Assembly (NCBI RefSeq): GCF_000772945.1
Contig: NZ_JPVN01000008.1
Span: 1 to 64,000 of the forward strand
DNA from: Ureibacillus manganicus DSM 26584
GTDB lineage: Bacteria; Bacillota; Bacilli; Bacillales_A; Planococcaceae
Direction of reading: 5' to 3'
Length of the DNA stretch: 64,000 nt
Shown here one piece after another: positions 16,667-24,745 of this stretch. Positions within the stretch are counted from its first letter, which is position 1; every line of letters starts with the position of its first letter. Made by a program: the position numbers and the translations under genes. The notes under the pieces were generated by a model, which made no database searches, was not told the origin of the DNA, and saw only the letters and a list, made by a program, of their open reading frames with translations.

Positions 16667-18168
16667 GTGAAACCATCGTAAAAGATAGTCGCGAACGTCT
16701 GAAACGTGTATTATTATTCGAACCACTTTTTGAACTAGACCGGAGAACTTTTAAGGATTTACATGAAAAACGAGTAGATCTACGTAGTTTTGGTTTATAT
16801 GTATTACTATATTTTTTTGAAATGAAGCTAATACGTGAAAAACATATTGGTGTAATTGAAATTGCGCAATTTCTGAAAAGTATAAGTAAGGACACTTATG
16901 CTTTATCTGATTCGCAGTTAGAAGAAATCGTAAAAATAATTTTAGCAGTATTTAGACCAACCGGTGGGCAAAGAAAATCATATTCATTTTATAATTTTGA
17001 ATTACAAACGGAGGATTCGATTGATTTCCATTATATAAAAACAAACGATTTTGATATTCAAACAAACCGACAATACTATGCACTTGATGATGACGGCTTG
17101 GAACTAGTGTTTGCAACAAAAGAGTATTTCCAGGAGTTTCAGTTATCCATTCACCAATTGATGCTGCGCAAACTTCTAGAAAAGGGAGAATTTGTTGGTG
17201 CCTTACGTCAAATTAATGAAATGCGTATGGATGTTGAAACGATTCATGAAAGAATGAATAAAATCGAACATGAAATTAAGCGTAATGTTGTTTCCATTGA
17301 AACGCAAAACAAGTTTATGAAAGTAATTGAAGATCGAAATTTCCGTTTAAATCGAGAGAATGAAGAATTTGAAGAACTTCACCAATTTGTCTATGAAACT
17401 AAACAAAACTACTATAACTTAGCAGATGAAACCCAGGAAGCCCGTGCATTTGAAATTCTTTTAAAAGTTGAGAAGGCTTTGCACCAAGTACACCACCAAC
17501 ACCAGCAATTATTAAATAAAAGCCTGCAGTTAAAAACACAAGTCCTACAATCGGCAGAAGAAGCTTTGTACTATATCGGTGTAAATTCTTTTAACTTTGA
17601 TAATGAGGTGACATCCAAAATCGTGAGCACACCATATCCTCTTGAGTCTATGAAAGGGATTATGGCACCTTTCCTACCATTAGGACAGTTTAACACTTGG
17701 TCACTTCTCACAGTGTTCTCACCTCAATCATGGAGCGAGACAGAAGATGGACACACGAGTAAAACATTTGAAAAAATAATAGATGAAAAACAACAAGAAC
17801 AATATGCTAGAATTATCCGAACTTACTATAAAGAAATTTTCCAAGATATGATGACTGCTTTTGAACCTGAATCTGAATGGACATTGAAGGAATGGATTGA
17901 AAAACTTCAATCTAGCAATGATCATCGCCTACTACAACGCCGATTTTATGATTTTTTCATCCTATGTCATCAAAAAAGCCCTGTTACTTCACAAATTGAG
18001 GTGCAATCAGAGGAATCCCTGCATTTACTTGCCGAGGTGATGGAACTACTACACGGAAGAACATTGATATGTAAAGAACTTCCTGATCGAATTCAAGTTA
18101 ATGAGCGATTTGAAATTCAAAATATGCAATTTTCTTTAGTTAAGGAGGTAGCCCCAATTGAGATTTGA
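16651..18168 (+). CDS. jetA: Wadjet defence protein JetA
   Basis: A 505-residue protein corresponding to JetA, the kleisin-type (MksF/MukF-like) subunit of the Wadjet SMC complex. It is mostly alpha-helical, with an N-terminal winged-helix region (residues 1-130) and a long coiled-coil-like centre rich in Glu, Lys and Gln (residues 190-300). TTG 16651 lies after GGAGGG and is preferred to an ATG at 16594 deep inside jetD. It overlaps jetD upstream and jetB downstream (11 bases), as expected of subunits made in fixed ratio. The family call rests on order, size and local similarity. Confidence 0.85.
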   Translation: MDTELSETIVKDSRERLKRVLLFEPLFELDRRTFKDLHEKRVDLRSFGLYVLLYFFEMKLIREKHIGVIEIAQFLKSISKDTYALSDSQLEEIVKIILAVFRPTGGQRKSYSFYNFELQTEDSIDFHYIKTNDFDIQTNRQYYALDDDGLELVFATKEYFQEFQLSIHQLMLRKLLEKGEFVGALRQINEMRMDVETIHERMNKIEHEIKRNVVSIETQNKFMKVIEDRNFRLNRENEEFEELHQFVYETKQNYYNLADETQEARAFEILLKVEKALHQVHHQHQQLLNKSLQLKTQVLQSAEEALYYIGVNSFNFDNEVTSKIVSTPYPLESMKGIMAPFLPLGQFNTWSLLTVFSPQSWSETEDGHTSKTFEKIIDEKQQEQYARIIRTYYKEIFQDMMTAFEPESEWTLKEWIEKLQSSNDHRLLQRRFYDFFILCHQKSPVTSQIEVQSEESLHLLAEVMELLHGRTLICKELPDRIQVNERFEIQNMQFSLVKEVAPIEI

Positions 18169-18901
18169 TAGTCAAGAAGTAGAGCAAGCATTTGAACTAT
18201 ACCGTGAACTAGCGTTAAAAGGTGTCATTTCGGGAGATAAAGCAAATACGTATAAGGTGAATGAGGCCATCTATACATTAACGAACCAATTTGTAGATAA
18301 ATTAGACGCAGATTGTATTACTGTTGGACATGAAGTTCATTTAATCCCTAGAACAAAACTATCTCCATTTCACATTAGTAACGAATATATTAAACGTCAA
18401 TTTTTAGGGTCAAAATCATCGAACAGTGATATTTACTTAATGTATTTATGCAGCATTGTGCTAATTGGAAGTTTTTATAATAGCTATCAATCGACAGAAC
18501 CAACGATAGAATTTATGACCTATGAAGTGTGGGTTCAGCAAGTAAACGATCGGATTGAAAGTTTAAAGAGACACGATCAAGAACAATTAGAGAAACTAGA
18601 AAAAGAGTACTCATACAGATGGTCTGCCATTATTGAAAAGTGGGAAACATTAGATGAATTAAAAGAATCCGCCTCTAGGCAAACAGGTCGGACAATGAGT
18701 AGATTAAGTTTCATCGATACAGTCAGACGTTTTTTACAAGAGTACGATTTAGTAGAATTCATAGGCCAAAATGAAGTGTCACTAACAGAAAAGACAAAGG
18801 TCATTGTTGGTAGGTACTTTATGGAACGTGAATTCAATAGGGGAATACTAGAATTCTTATATGGATTTGAGGAACAGGAGGATACACATGCCAGCTATTA
18901 G
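18158..18901 (+). CDS. jetB: Wadjet defence protein JetB
   Basis: A 247-residue helical protein in the position and size of JetB, the KITE-type (MksE/MukE-like) winged-helix subunit that binds the kleisin JetA. It contains a short Glu-rich coiled segment around residues 140-165, followed by a winged-helix-like end (F-L-Q-E-Y-D-L-V-E-F-I...E-V-S-L-T-E-K-T). The start is TTG 18158 with AAGGAGGTAG in front, overlapping jetA by 11 bases. The end overlaps jetC by 14 bases. Confidence 0.85.
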   Translation: MRFDSQEVEQAFELYRELALKGVISGDKANTYKVNEAIYTLTNQFVDKLDADCITVGHEVHLIPRTKLSPFHISNEYIKRQFLGSKSSNSDIYLMYLCSIVLIGSFYNSYQSTEPTIEFMTYEVWVQQVNDRIESLKRHDQEQLEKLEKEYSYRWSAIIEKWETLDELKESASRQTGRTMSRLSFIDTVRRFLQEYDLVEFIGQNEVSLTEKTKVIVGRYFMEREFNRGILEFLYGFEEQEDTHASY

Positions 18902-21900
18902 TAAAATTCGTCTAACAAATGTTGTTTACGAGAATGGACAAAAGCGCTATCACGATGAAGTTTTCTTATTTGATGGTTTGAATGGTGCCTTAGTTCTTGA
19001 AAATGGGGGAGGTAAAACTGTTTTCATCCAAACTGTTGTACAAGCTGTCATTCCTCATGCGACAGTTGCAGACCGGGACATTAAAGATACATTGTACTTA
19101 GAAGAAAGCCCTGCTCATATTGCGATAGAATGGATTATCAATGAAAACCCTAGGCGTTATATCGTAACAGCAGTTACTTTACATAAGAAACAAAATGGAA
19201 TCGATTCCTTACGCTATGTGTATGAGTATGGAGAAAACGATGCACAAAGTATCACTGAAATTCCCTTTGTTCAAAAAACAGCACAAGGTATCCGACCAAG
19301 TGATCGCGGTGAAATGGCGGATTATTATGCATATATGGAGAAAAGCAATAGCTTAAATGCTAAAACGTTCTCAAAATCTATTAAAAGCTTTACAAATTAT
19401 ATAGAAAATCACTATCAAATCATCCATTCCGAATGGGAAAATATTATTAAGATTAACGGTGGAGAAGGAGATGTTGAGAAATTCTTTGATAAATGTAGTA
19501 AAACCGATGATCTAGTTAATCGTCTCTTAATACCTTCAATTGAAAATGCGATGGATGGCTTTAAAGAACATGGATTTGCGGAAACTTTCGAGAATCGACG
19601 GGCAGAGTTCAAAAAATACAAGGCGTTGAAAGAAACGATTGAACAATCCAAACAACTAAATCAAGAACTAAAAATCTATGTTGATTATTTCCGTAAAGTG
19701 GATGAAAAAGAACAAACCTATAACGAAGTTCGACAACATGCTAAGGGGTATATGCATTTATTAGCAGAGGAAATGAATGAAATAACTGGACAACTTACTT
19801 CTTTAGAGGAACAATGGCAACGATATAATCAGGATATGGAAGATTGGGAAAGAAAAAGTGCATCACTTGATATTATAAAGCAACGAAGAAAGTGGAAAGA
19901 GTACGCGGATAAGGAACAGTTGCTGCATGCACAGCTACTTGAATTACAGGATAGAATCGAGAAGAATCGCCAACTTTACTTTTCTCTTATGTATGCACAA
20001 CATCGTGAGACTTCTAATCTTGAAAAAGCACAATTGACTCTAGTAGAGCAACAACTAGCTGAAATTGAGAAAACAAAAGATGTAGCTGATCTTCAAAGTC
20101 AACTGAACGTATTAAGTGGAAATATTCAATATGCCTTTTCTGTACAAAAACAACAACTTGATGAGCAAATATACAATTTATCGTATGAGCAACAACTAGT
20201 AGGTGAAAAGAAAACCCTGCTGGAAAAACAACAAGATACAAATGATGCAGAAATAGAAAAAGAACTTCAACAGCGAACAAAATCACAAACAGCACTTGAT
20301 TATACACATAACCAAATGAAGGATATTAAATCTAGACTTGTAGCACGAGACGAAGAATCCATCGAGCAACTTTTAGAAGATTGGGTTTTGGAATCTGAAA
20401 AACTTGATCTAGAGAATGTGAATCTAAGCGGACGCCTTAAAAAAATTAAAGAACTTCAAAATGAATACAATCAACAAGTATTAGAGATAGAGAAGGACCA
20501 TTCTGCTGAAGAATTAACAAAGGCGCGGATTGAGCAACAATTAGAACATATCACAAAACAAGAAAAGGTCTTATTAGCGCAAATGGCGACTTTGCGTGGG
20601 AATTGGAGTCATATTCAGTCAATTTATGAACGCGAGCAATCCTTTGTTGAACAAATAACAAGTCAAATTGAAAGACTTGAAAAGGAAAAAGAGGTAAAAC
20701 TCATTCAAGAAAGAAGAACGAAGCGATTTATCGATGATTACGAACAGCAAGAGAGCTTCTTTGCAGATCCATTAATTGAAAGGAAAATAACAGATTGGGC
20801 ACAGAATTTTTATGTTACTTCTGGGATTGAATTTATTCAGCAACATGAAAGTGAACTAAAAGGGAACAACTATCCATTTTGGGCATCGACTCTAATTACA
20901 AACGAAAAAGATAAAAACGCCCTAATTGATAAAGTAAAATCGATTCAGCATGAACTAACGTTACCAATCTATATTTTATCCTTAGATGAGGCGCGGCAAG
21001 TAGGAAATGATTTCTTACCACAAAATGCCGTCATTGTCCCTACTGGGTGGACTGACTATCAACAACAATCTGTTTTTCTTGAATATAAAAGAGAAATACA
21101 AGAAATCGCTATCCAAAGGGAAAATGAACGTAAAGGTACTGAAAAGGATTTACGTTCTTGGCAACAGGTATATCATTCCTTGAAGGAGTTTTTAGAGAAA
21201 TATCCGTTTTCTTTGTTTAAGGAAACAGAGGAACAATTATTTACAATCAATCAAAGAATTGAAAACTATAAATACGAAAAAAGAAAAATTGCTAGCGAAT
21301 TAGAAAAGCTAAAGATGGAATACGAAGCAAAACAGTCAACCTTTGCTACAAACACTTCTAAATACCAAGACTTAGTAAACAACCGCATTCCACAAGCAAA
21401 TCAGTATATTCAGCTGTCTAGAAATATACCGATTCTCGACAATGAAGTGAAGCAATGTGAATCGAAAATACAACTATTAAAAGAAGTAAAGAACAACATA
21501 TTAGAGGAACTTCAAAAGCTGATCGGTCAAATGGATGAATACAACCAAAGAATTATACAATTGCAAAATCAGAAAAAGTATCAAATTGAAGAAAATGCCC
21601 TTTATAAACAAACGGAATCTGTTCCACCTACTGAAAATAGCGAAAATCTAGAAGTCTTAAAACATCACTTCAAAACTATAGAAGATCAAATTAAACAAAT
21701 ACAAACGTCTCGTGGAGAACTATTGGAACGCCTCAAAAACTGCTTAGAAAAAATTGAGGCAGCAAAAGTAGCGATGAACGAACAATTAGAAGAATGGCCA
21801 AATCTAGACACAAAATACGCATTTCCTATAGATGGATTACAACAAATCTCGTCTCTACGTAAGATCTATTTAACGCTAATCCGTGAACAAAAAGAATTGA

Positions 21901-23300
21901 ATGACACACATAATGCAGCCCAGGTGGCGGTTAACACAGAACAACGAATATTAGACCAATTGCAAGCACATTTTGTAGAAAGGTTTAAAGAACTGTGGGA
22001 ATTCGAAGGGGATCTGGATGTTGCTTTGGTACAGTTAAAACAGCAAAAGCAAACACTTCAAAAAGAAGCCCGCTTTATTAAAGACCGAGAAAAACAATTA
22101 ATCGAACAACAGGAACTATGCAAAAGTGTTGAGAAACTATTTGACCAATATTCGAGGGTTCATAGATTATTAGATCCAATGTTGATCCCTCTACCGTTAA
22201 CAGAAACAGAGCAAAGTGACTATTTGTATAATAAACTCGCACTCACAAACAAACTAATGAACCAGTTGGAACAAGCACAACAACAATACAATAAAGCGCT
22301 AAATGTTTTGGCAGATGCCAAAGATCAGTTTATTGGATTTGCTGAAAAAAATGTGATAGATCCTACACTTCGTAAAACAACGATTGATGGAGTAAAAATG
22401 AAACAAACATTTGCTGAAATATTAGAACATGACCAACACATGAGTGAACGGATTGAAAATGTCATACAATTGGCTGAAAACACGATGCGTGATCATGATA
22501 AAGAGTTACAGCAATTTATTACGTATATTCACATGCATATAAGAAAATTACGTGATGATTTACATGAGCTACAGAAAAAAACAAAGGTAAAAGTAGAAAA
22601 CGAGACAAAATATATTTACAAAATTGATGTACCAGACTGGGACGATGAAATCGCAAAAGAAAGAATTCAGGAGTATATTGATTGGATATTAAGTAAACTC
22701 GAAACTGTACATTATATAGATGAGACAGGAAAAGAGGATAGTGCAAAGGTTCAAAGGTTTTTACACGATTCCTTCAAAACAGTTCCTATTTTGCGAGTTG
22801 TAATGGGTAATCAATCAATAAAAGTAAAATGTCGTAAAGTGAAAAGTGCAACACACATTTCCAATACTTTTTATACGTGGGAAGAGTCGAATCGATGGTC
22901 AGGCGGAGAAAAGTGGAGTAAAAATATGGCTTTATTTTTAGGTTTGTTAAACTTCATAGCTGAAAAAAGCCAAAAGCTTGCAAAGAGTATGAAACGAAAT
23001 CGAACAGTAATATTAGACAATCCTTTTGGTAAAGCATCAAGTGATCACGTATTAAGCCCAGTCTTTTTCATCGCAGACCAACTAGGATTCCAACTGATTA
23101 CGTTAACTGCCCATGCAGAAGGAAAGTTCTTAAGCGATTATTTCCCAATTGTTTATAGTTGTCGTTTGAAATTCTTAGAAGGACAATCAAAACAAGTTTT
23201 AACAAAAGAGAAGATACTGCAAAAGGCATACTTACGTGACCATGCACCAGAAAGTCTGGAACGTTTAGGTGAAAGGCAGCAATTGGTGTTGTTTGAATGA
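18888..23300 (+). CDS. jetC: Wadjet defence ATPase JetC (SMC-like)
   Basis: A 1470-residue SMC-like ATPase, the motor of the Wadjet system. Walker A is near residue 37-45 (L-E-N-G-G-G-K-T). Two long coiled-coil arms fill most of the middle. The ABC signature S-G-G-E-K-W is near residue 1338, and Walker B with the catalytic region (V-I-L-D-N-P-F-G) is near 1375. The complex extrudes DNA loops and presents small circular DNA to JetD for cutting (established for Wadjet). ATG 18888 follows GGAACAGGAGG; ATG 18861 is inside jetB and lacks a site. No frameshift is visible, so the system looks intact. Gene order D-A-B-C differs from the A-B-C-D order of the best-studied type. Confidence 0.92.
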   Translation: MPAISKIRLTNVVYENGQKRYHDEVFLFDGLNGALVLENGGGKTVFIQTVVQAVIPHATVADRDIKDTLYLEESPAHIAIEWIINENPRRYIVTAVTLHKKQNGIDSLRYVYEYGENDAQSITEIPFVQKTAQGIRPSDRGEMADYYAYMEKSNSLNAKTFSKSIKSFTNYIENHYQIIHSEWENIIKINGGEGDVEKFFDKCSKTDDLVNRLLIPSIENAMDGFKEHGFAETFENRRAEFKKYKALKETIEQSKQLNQELKIYVDYFRKVDEKEQTYNEVRQHAKGYMHLLAEEMNEITGQLTSLEEQWQRYNQDMEDWERKSASLDIIKQRRKWKEYADKEQLLHAQLLELQDRIEKNRQLYFSLMYAQHRETSNLEKAQLTLVEQQLAEIEKTKDVADLQSQLNVLSGNIQYAFSVQKQQLDEQIYNLSYEQQLVGEKKTLLEKQQDTNDAEIEKELQQRTKSQTALDYTHNQMKDIKSRLVARDEESIEQLLEDWVLESEKLDLENVNLSGRLKKIKELQNEYNQQVLEIEKDHSAEELTKARIEQQLEHITKQEKVLLAQMATLRGNWSHIQSIYEREQSFVEQITSQIERLEKEKEVKLIQERRTKRFIDDYEQQESFFADPLIERKITDWAQNFYVTSGIEFIQQHESELKGNNYPFWASTLITNEKDKNALIDKVKSIQHELTLPIYILSLDEARQVGNDFLPQNAVIVPTGWTDYQQQSVFLEYKREIQEIAIQRENERKGTEKDLRSWQQVYHSLKEFLEKYPFSLFKETEEQLFTINQRIENYKYEKRKIASELEKLKMEYEAKQSTFATNTSKYQDLVNNRIPQANQYIQLSRNIPILDNEVKQCESKIQLLKEVKNNILEELQKLIGQMDEYNQRIIQLQNQKKYQIEENALYKQTESVPPTENSENLEVLKHHFKTIEDQIKQIQTSRGELLERLKNCLEKIEAAKVAMNEQLEEWPNLDTKYAFPIDGLQQISSLRKIYLTLIREQKELNDTHNAAQVAVNTEQRILDQLQAHFVERFKELWEFEGDLDVALVQLKQQKQTLQKEARFIKDREKQLIEQQELCKSVEKLFDQYSRVHRLLDPMLIPLPLTETEQSDYLYNKLALTNKLMNQLEQAQQQYNKALNVLADAKDQFIGFAEKNVIDPTLRKTTIDGVKMKQTFAEILEHDQHMSERIENVIQLAENTMRDHDKELQQFITYIHMHIRKLRDDLHELQKKTKVKVENETKYIYKIDVPDWDDEIAKERIQEYIDWILSKLETVHYIDETGKEDSAKVQRFLHDSFKTVPILRVVMGNQSIKVKCRKVKSATHISNTFYTWEESNRWSGGEKWSKNMALFLGLLNFIAEKSQKLAKSMKRNRTVILDNPFGKASSDHVLSPVFFIADQLGFQLITLTAHAEGKFLSDYFPIVYSCRLKFLEGQSKQVLTKEKILQKAYLRDHAPESLERLGERQQLVLFE

Positions 23301-23448
23301 TTGAATGTATTTTATGGTTAATAGAGTGAAAGATATTGCCCTAAGAACGCAATATTATGATTTGTACAAAAATAAAATGACATTCTAAATTTCAACAATG
23401 CAAATTACCTAAACACTTTGGTCAATGCCAAAAGAATTGAAGCCATTA

Positions 23449-23477
23449 TTGTTCAACCCATAAAATTCTTGTATAAT
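23449..23477 (+). promoter_or_regulatory. Sigma-A promoter of antisense RNA copy 3
   Basis: TTGTTC at 23449-23454, a 17-base spacer ending in TTG, and TATAAT at 23472-23477; same layout as copies 1 and 2. Confidence 0.8.
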
Positions 23478-23483
23478 AAAGGA

Positions 23484-23625
23484 AGAAATAGCGTAATGTA
23501 AAAAAGACTACCTGATGTTCCAGCATCAAGTAGTCAACAATAATAGTTGGTCCCTACAAGGGGATTGGCTACAAGATAGTACTAACCCATCCGTGCCTGC
23601 AAACTCAAGGATGGGTTATTTTTTA
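23484..23625 (+). ncRNA. RatA-like antisense RNA, copy 3
   Basis: Predicted 140-nt RNA nearly the same as copy 2: hairpin GACTACCTGATG/CATCAAGTAGTC, then the CCCTACAAGGGG stem, then a terminator pairing AACCCATCC (23584) with GGATGGGTT (to 23617) before T6. Its 3' end overlaps the end of the toxin frame at 23616. A plus-strand reading frame across this RNA has no coding character. Confidence 0.75.
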
Positions 23626-23699
23626 TTTACTGACGAAAGTATTGATACAATTAATGCTGCGAATGCTACTGCAAACATTAATGCTTCAAATACTGTCAT
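23616..23699 (-). CDS. Holin-like type I toxin peptide (intact)
   Basis: A 27-residue single-helix hydrophobic peptide starting M-T-V-F-E-A-L-M and ending V-N-K-K. It differs from the copy at 9171 at about three residues, mostly near the C-terminus. ATG 23699 follows GGGGGTGAGG. A minus-strand TATAAT sits at 23770-23775. The leader has the same GGCTCACTCC segment able to mask the ribosome binding site. Synonymous and near-neutral differences from the other copy suggest both were kept functional. Role: membrane-acting toxin held off by the antisense RNA at 23484 (family knowledge). Confidence 0.8.
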   Translation of the reverse strand: MTVFEALMFAVAFAALIVSILSSVNKK

Positions 23700-23918
23700 A
23701 AGGCCTCACCCCCATTCTGAATAGAGGAGTGAGCCAACCACCCTTGAGTTACCAAACTATTACATTTAAATTATAGCACGTACGTTCGTTTTTATGAATC
23801 CCAACTATATGACCAATTGTAAAAGAGATAAGTTTACTATTCTCCAATCTATAGAGGGAGAATCGGATCGAATAAAGAATAATTAATAATAGAAATCAAC
23901 TAACAAGGAATGATCTCA

Positions 23919-24521
23919 TTGCCAAATCAATCTACTAACAAAACGATAAATTACTATAATCAGAACGCATCAGCATTCACTTCAGACACTGTCGCAGTGG
24001 ACTTCGATGAAAAGCAAAACGTACTCCTCAAATATCTTGCGCCAGGTGCACATATCTTAGATTTCGGTTGTGGTTCGGGAAGAGACAGCAAAGCCTTTCT
24101 TGAAAAAGGCTACAAAGTGACTGCCATGGATGGATCCAGTGAATTGTGTAAGATTGCAAGTGAGTATATTGGCCAAGACGTGCAATGTAAGAAGTTCCAT
24201 GAGCTAGATGAAGTGGAAGCTTTTGATGCAGTGTGGGCATGCGCATCCATTCTCCATGTACCATCTGTTGAATTGCCTCAAGTAATTGAAAATATAGAAA
24301 GGGCATTAAAGTCAGGCGGTTACTTCTATGTTTCTTTTAAATATGGCGACTTCGAAGGCGAGCGAAACGGGAGATATTTCACAAATCAAAATGAAAAAAG
24401 TTTGAGAGAGTTATTGGAGCCTTTTACACAACTGGAATTGCTAGAAACGTCCGTCACACCTGATGTAAGAGCAGGGCGGGGAGATGAAATGTGGTTGAAT
24501 GCGATTGTGAGAAAGAAATAG
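23919..24521 (+). CDS. Class I SAM-dependent methyltransferase
   Basis: A 200-residue Rossmann-fold methyltransferase. Motif I is I-L-D-F-G-C-G-S-G-R-D; the acidic motif II follows in T-A-M-D-G-S. The later V-W-A-C-A-S-I-L-H-V and F-Y-V-S-F-K-Y-G-D strands resemble small-molecule or tellurite-resistance (TehB-like) methyltransferases rather than DNA methylases, since no N-P-P-Y or P-C motif is present. TTG 23919 is eight bases after CAAGGAATG; ATG 23910 overlaps that site. It directly follows the toxin module and stands alone. Its substrate is unknown. Confidence 0.75.
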   Translation: MPNQSTNKTINYYNQNASAFTSDTVAVDFDEKQNVLLKYLAPGAHILDFGCGSGRDSKAFLEKGYKVTAMDGSSELCKIASEYIGQDVQCKKFHELDEVEAFDAVWACASILHVPSVELPQVIENIERALKSGGYFYVSFKYGDFEGERNGRYFTNQNEKSLRELLEPFTQLELLETSVTPDVRAGRGDEMWLNAIVRKK

Positions 24522-24596
24522 GAAATGAATGGAGAACGCAGTTAAATCTGAGAACCGATGAATCTTTGCAATCAATTCCTCTAGTTTCCGAAGTTG

Positions 24597-24654
24597 AGAT
24601 ACGACATATTCAAAGTTATGTGCAATTGCGCATAACTTTGAATATGTCGTATCT
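24597..24654. repeat. 58-bp near-perfect palindrome
   Basis: The arms AGATACGACATATTC... and ...GAATATGTCGTATCT pair along 24 bases each side, and the centre (TGCAATTGCG) is itself palindromic except for one mismatched pair. There is no U tract, so it is not a standard terminator. The words TATGTCGTATC recur at 57183-57193 inside another inverted repeat. It lies between convergent genes. Confidence 0.8.
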
Positions 24655-24745
24655 GGTTTTCGTCAGCTGAGGAATTTGAAGATTTAAAAGTAGCACTAAG
24701 TTTTACGAGCGAGAAATTTGTGTGGATGTTCGAATTTTTTTACTA

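Noticed and set aside
23515-23724. Plus-strand reading frame of 69 codons over the third toxin module
   Set aside because: It lies across the antisense RNA and its terminator, is antisense to the intact toxin, and the same frame is broken in copies 1 and 2.
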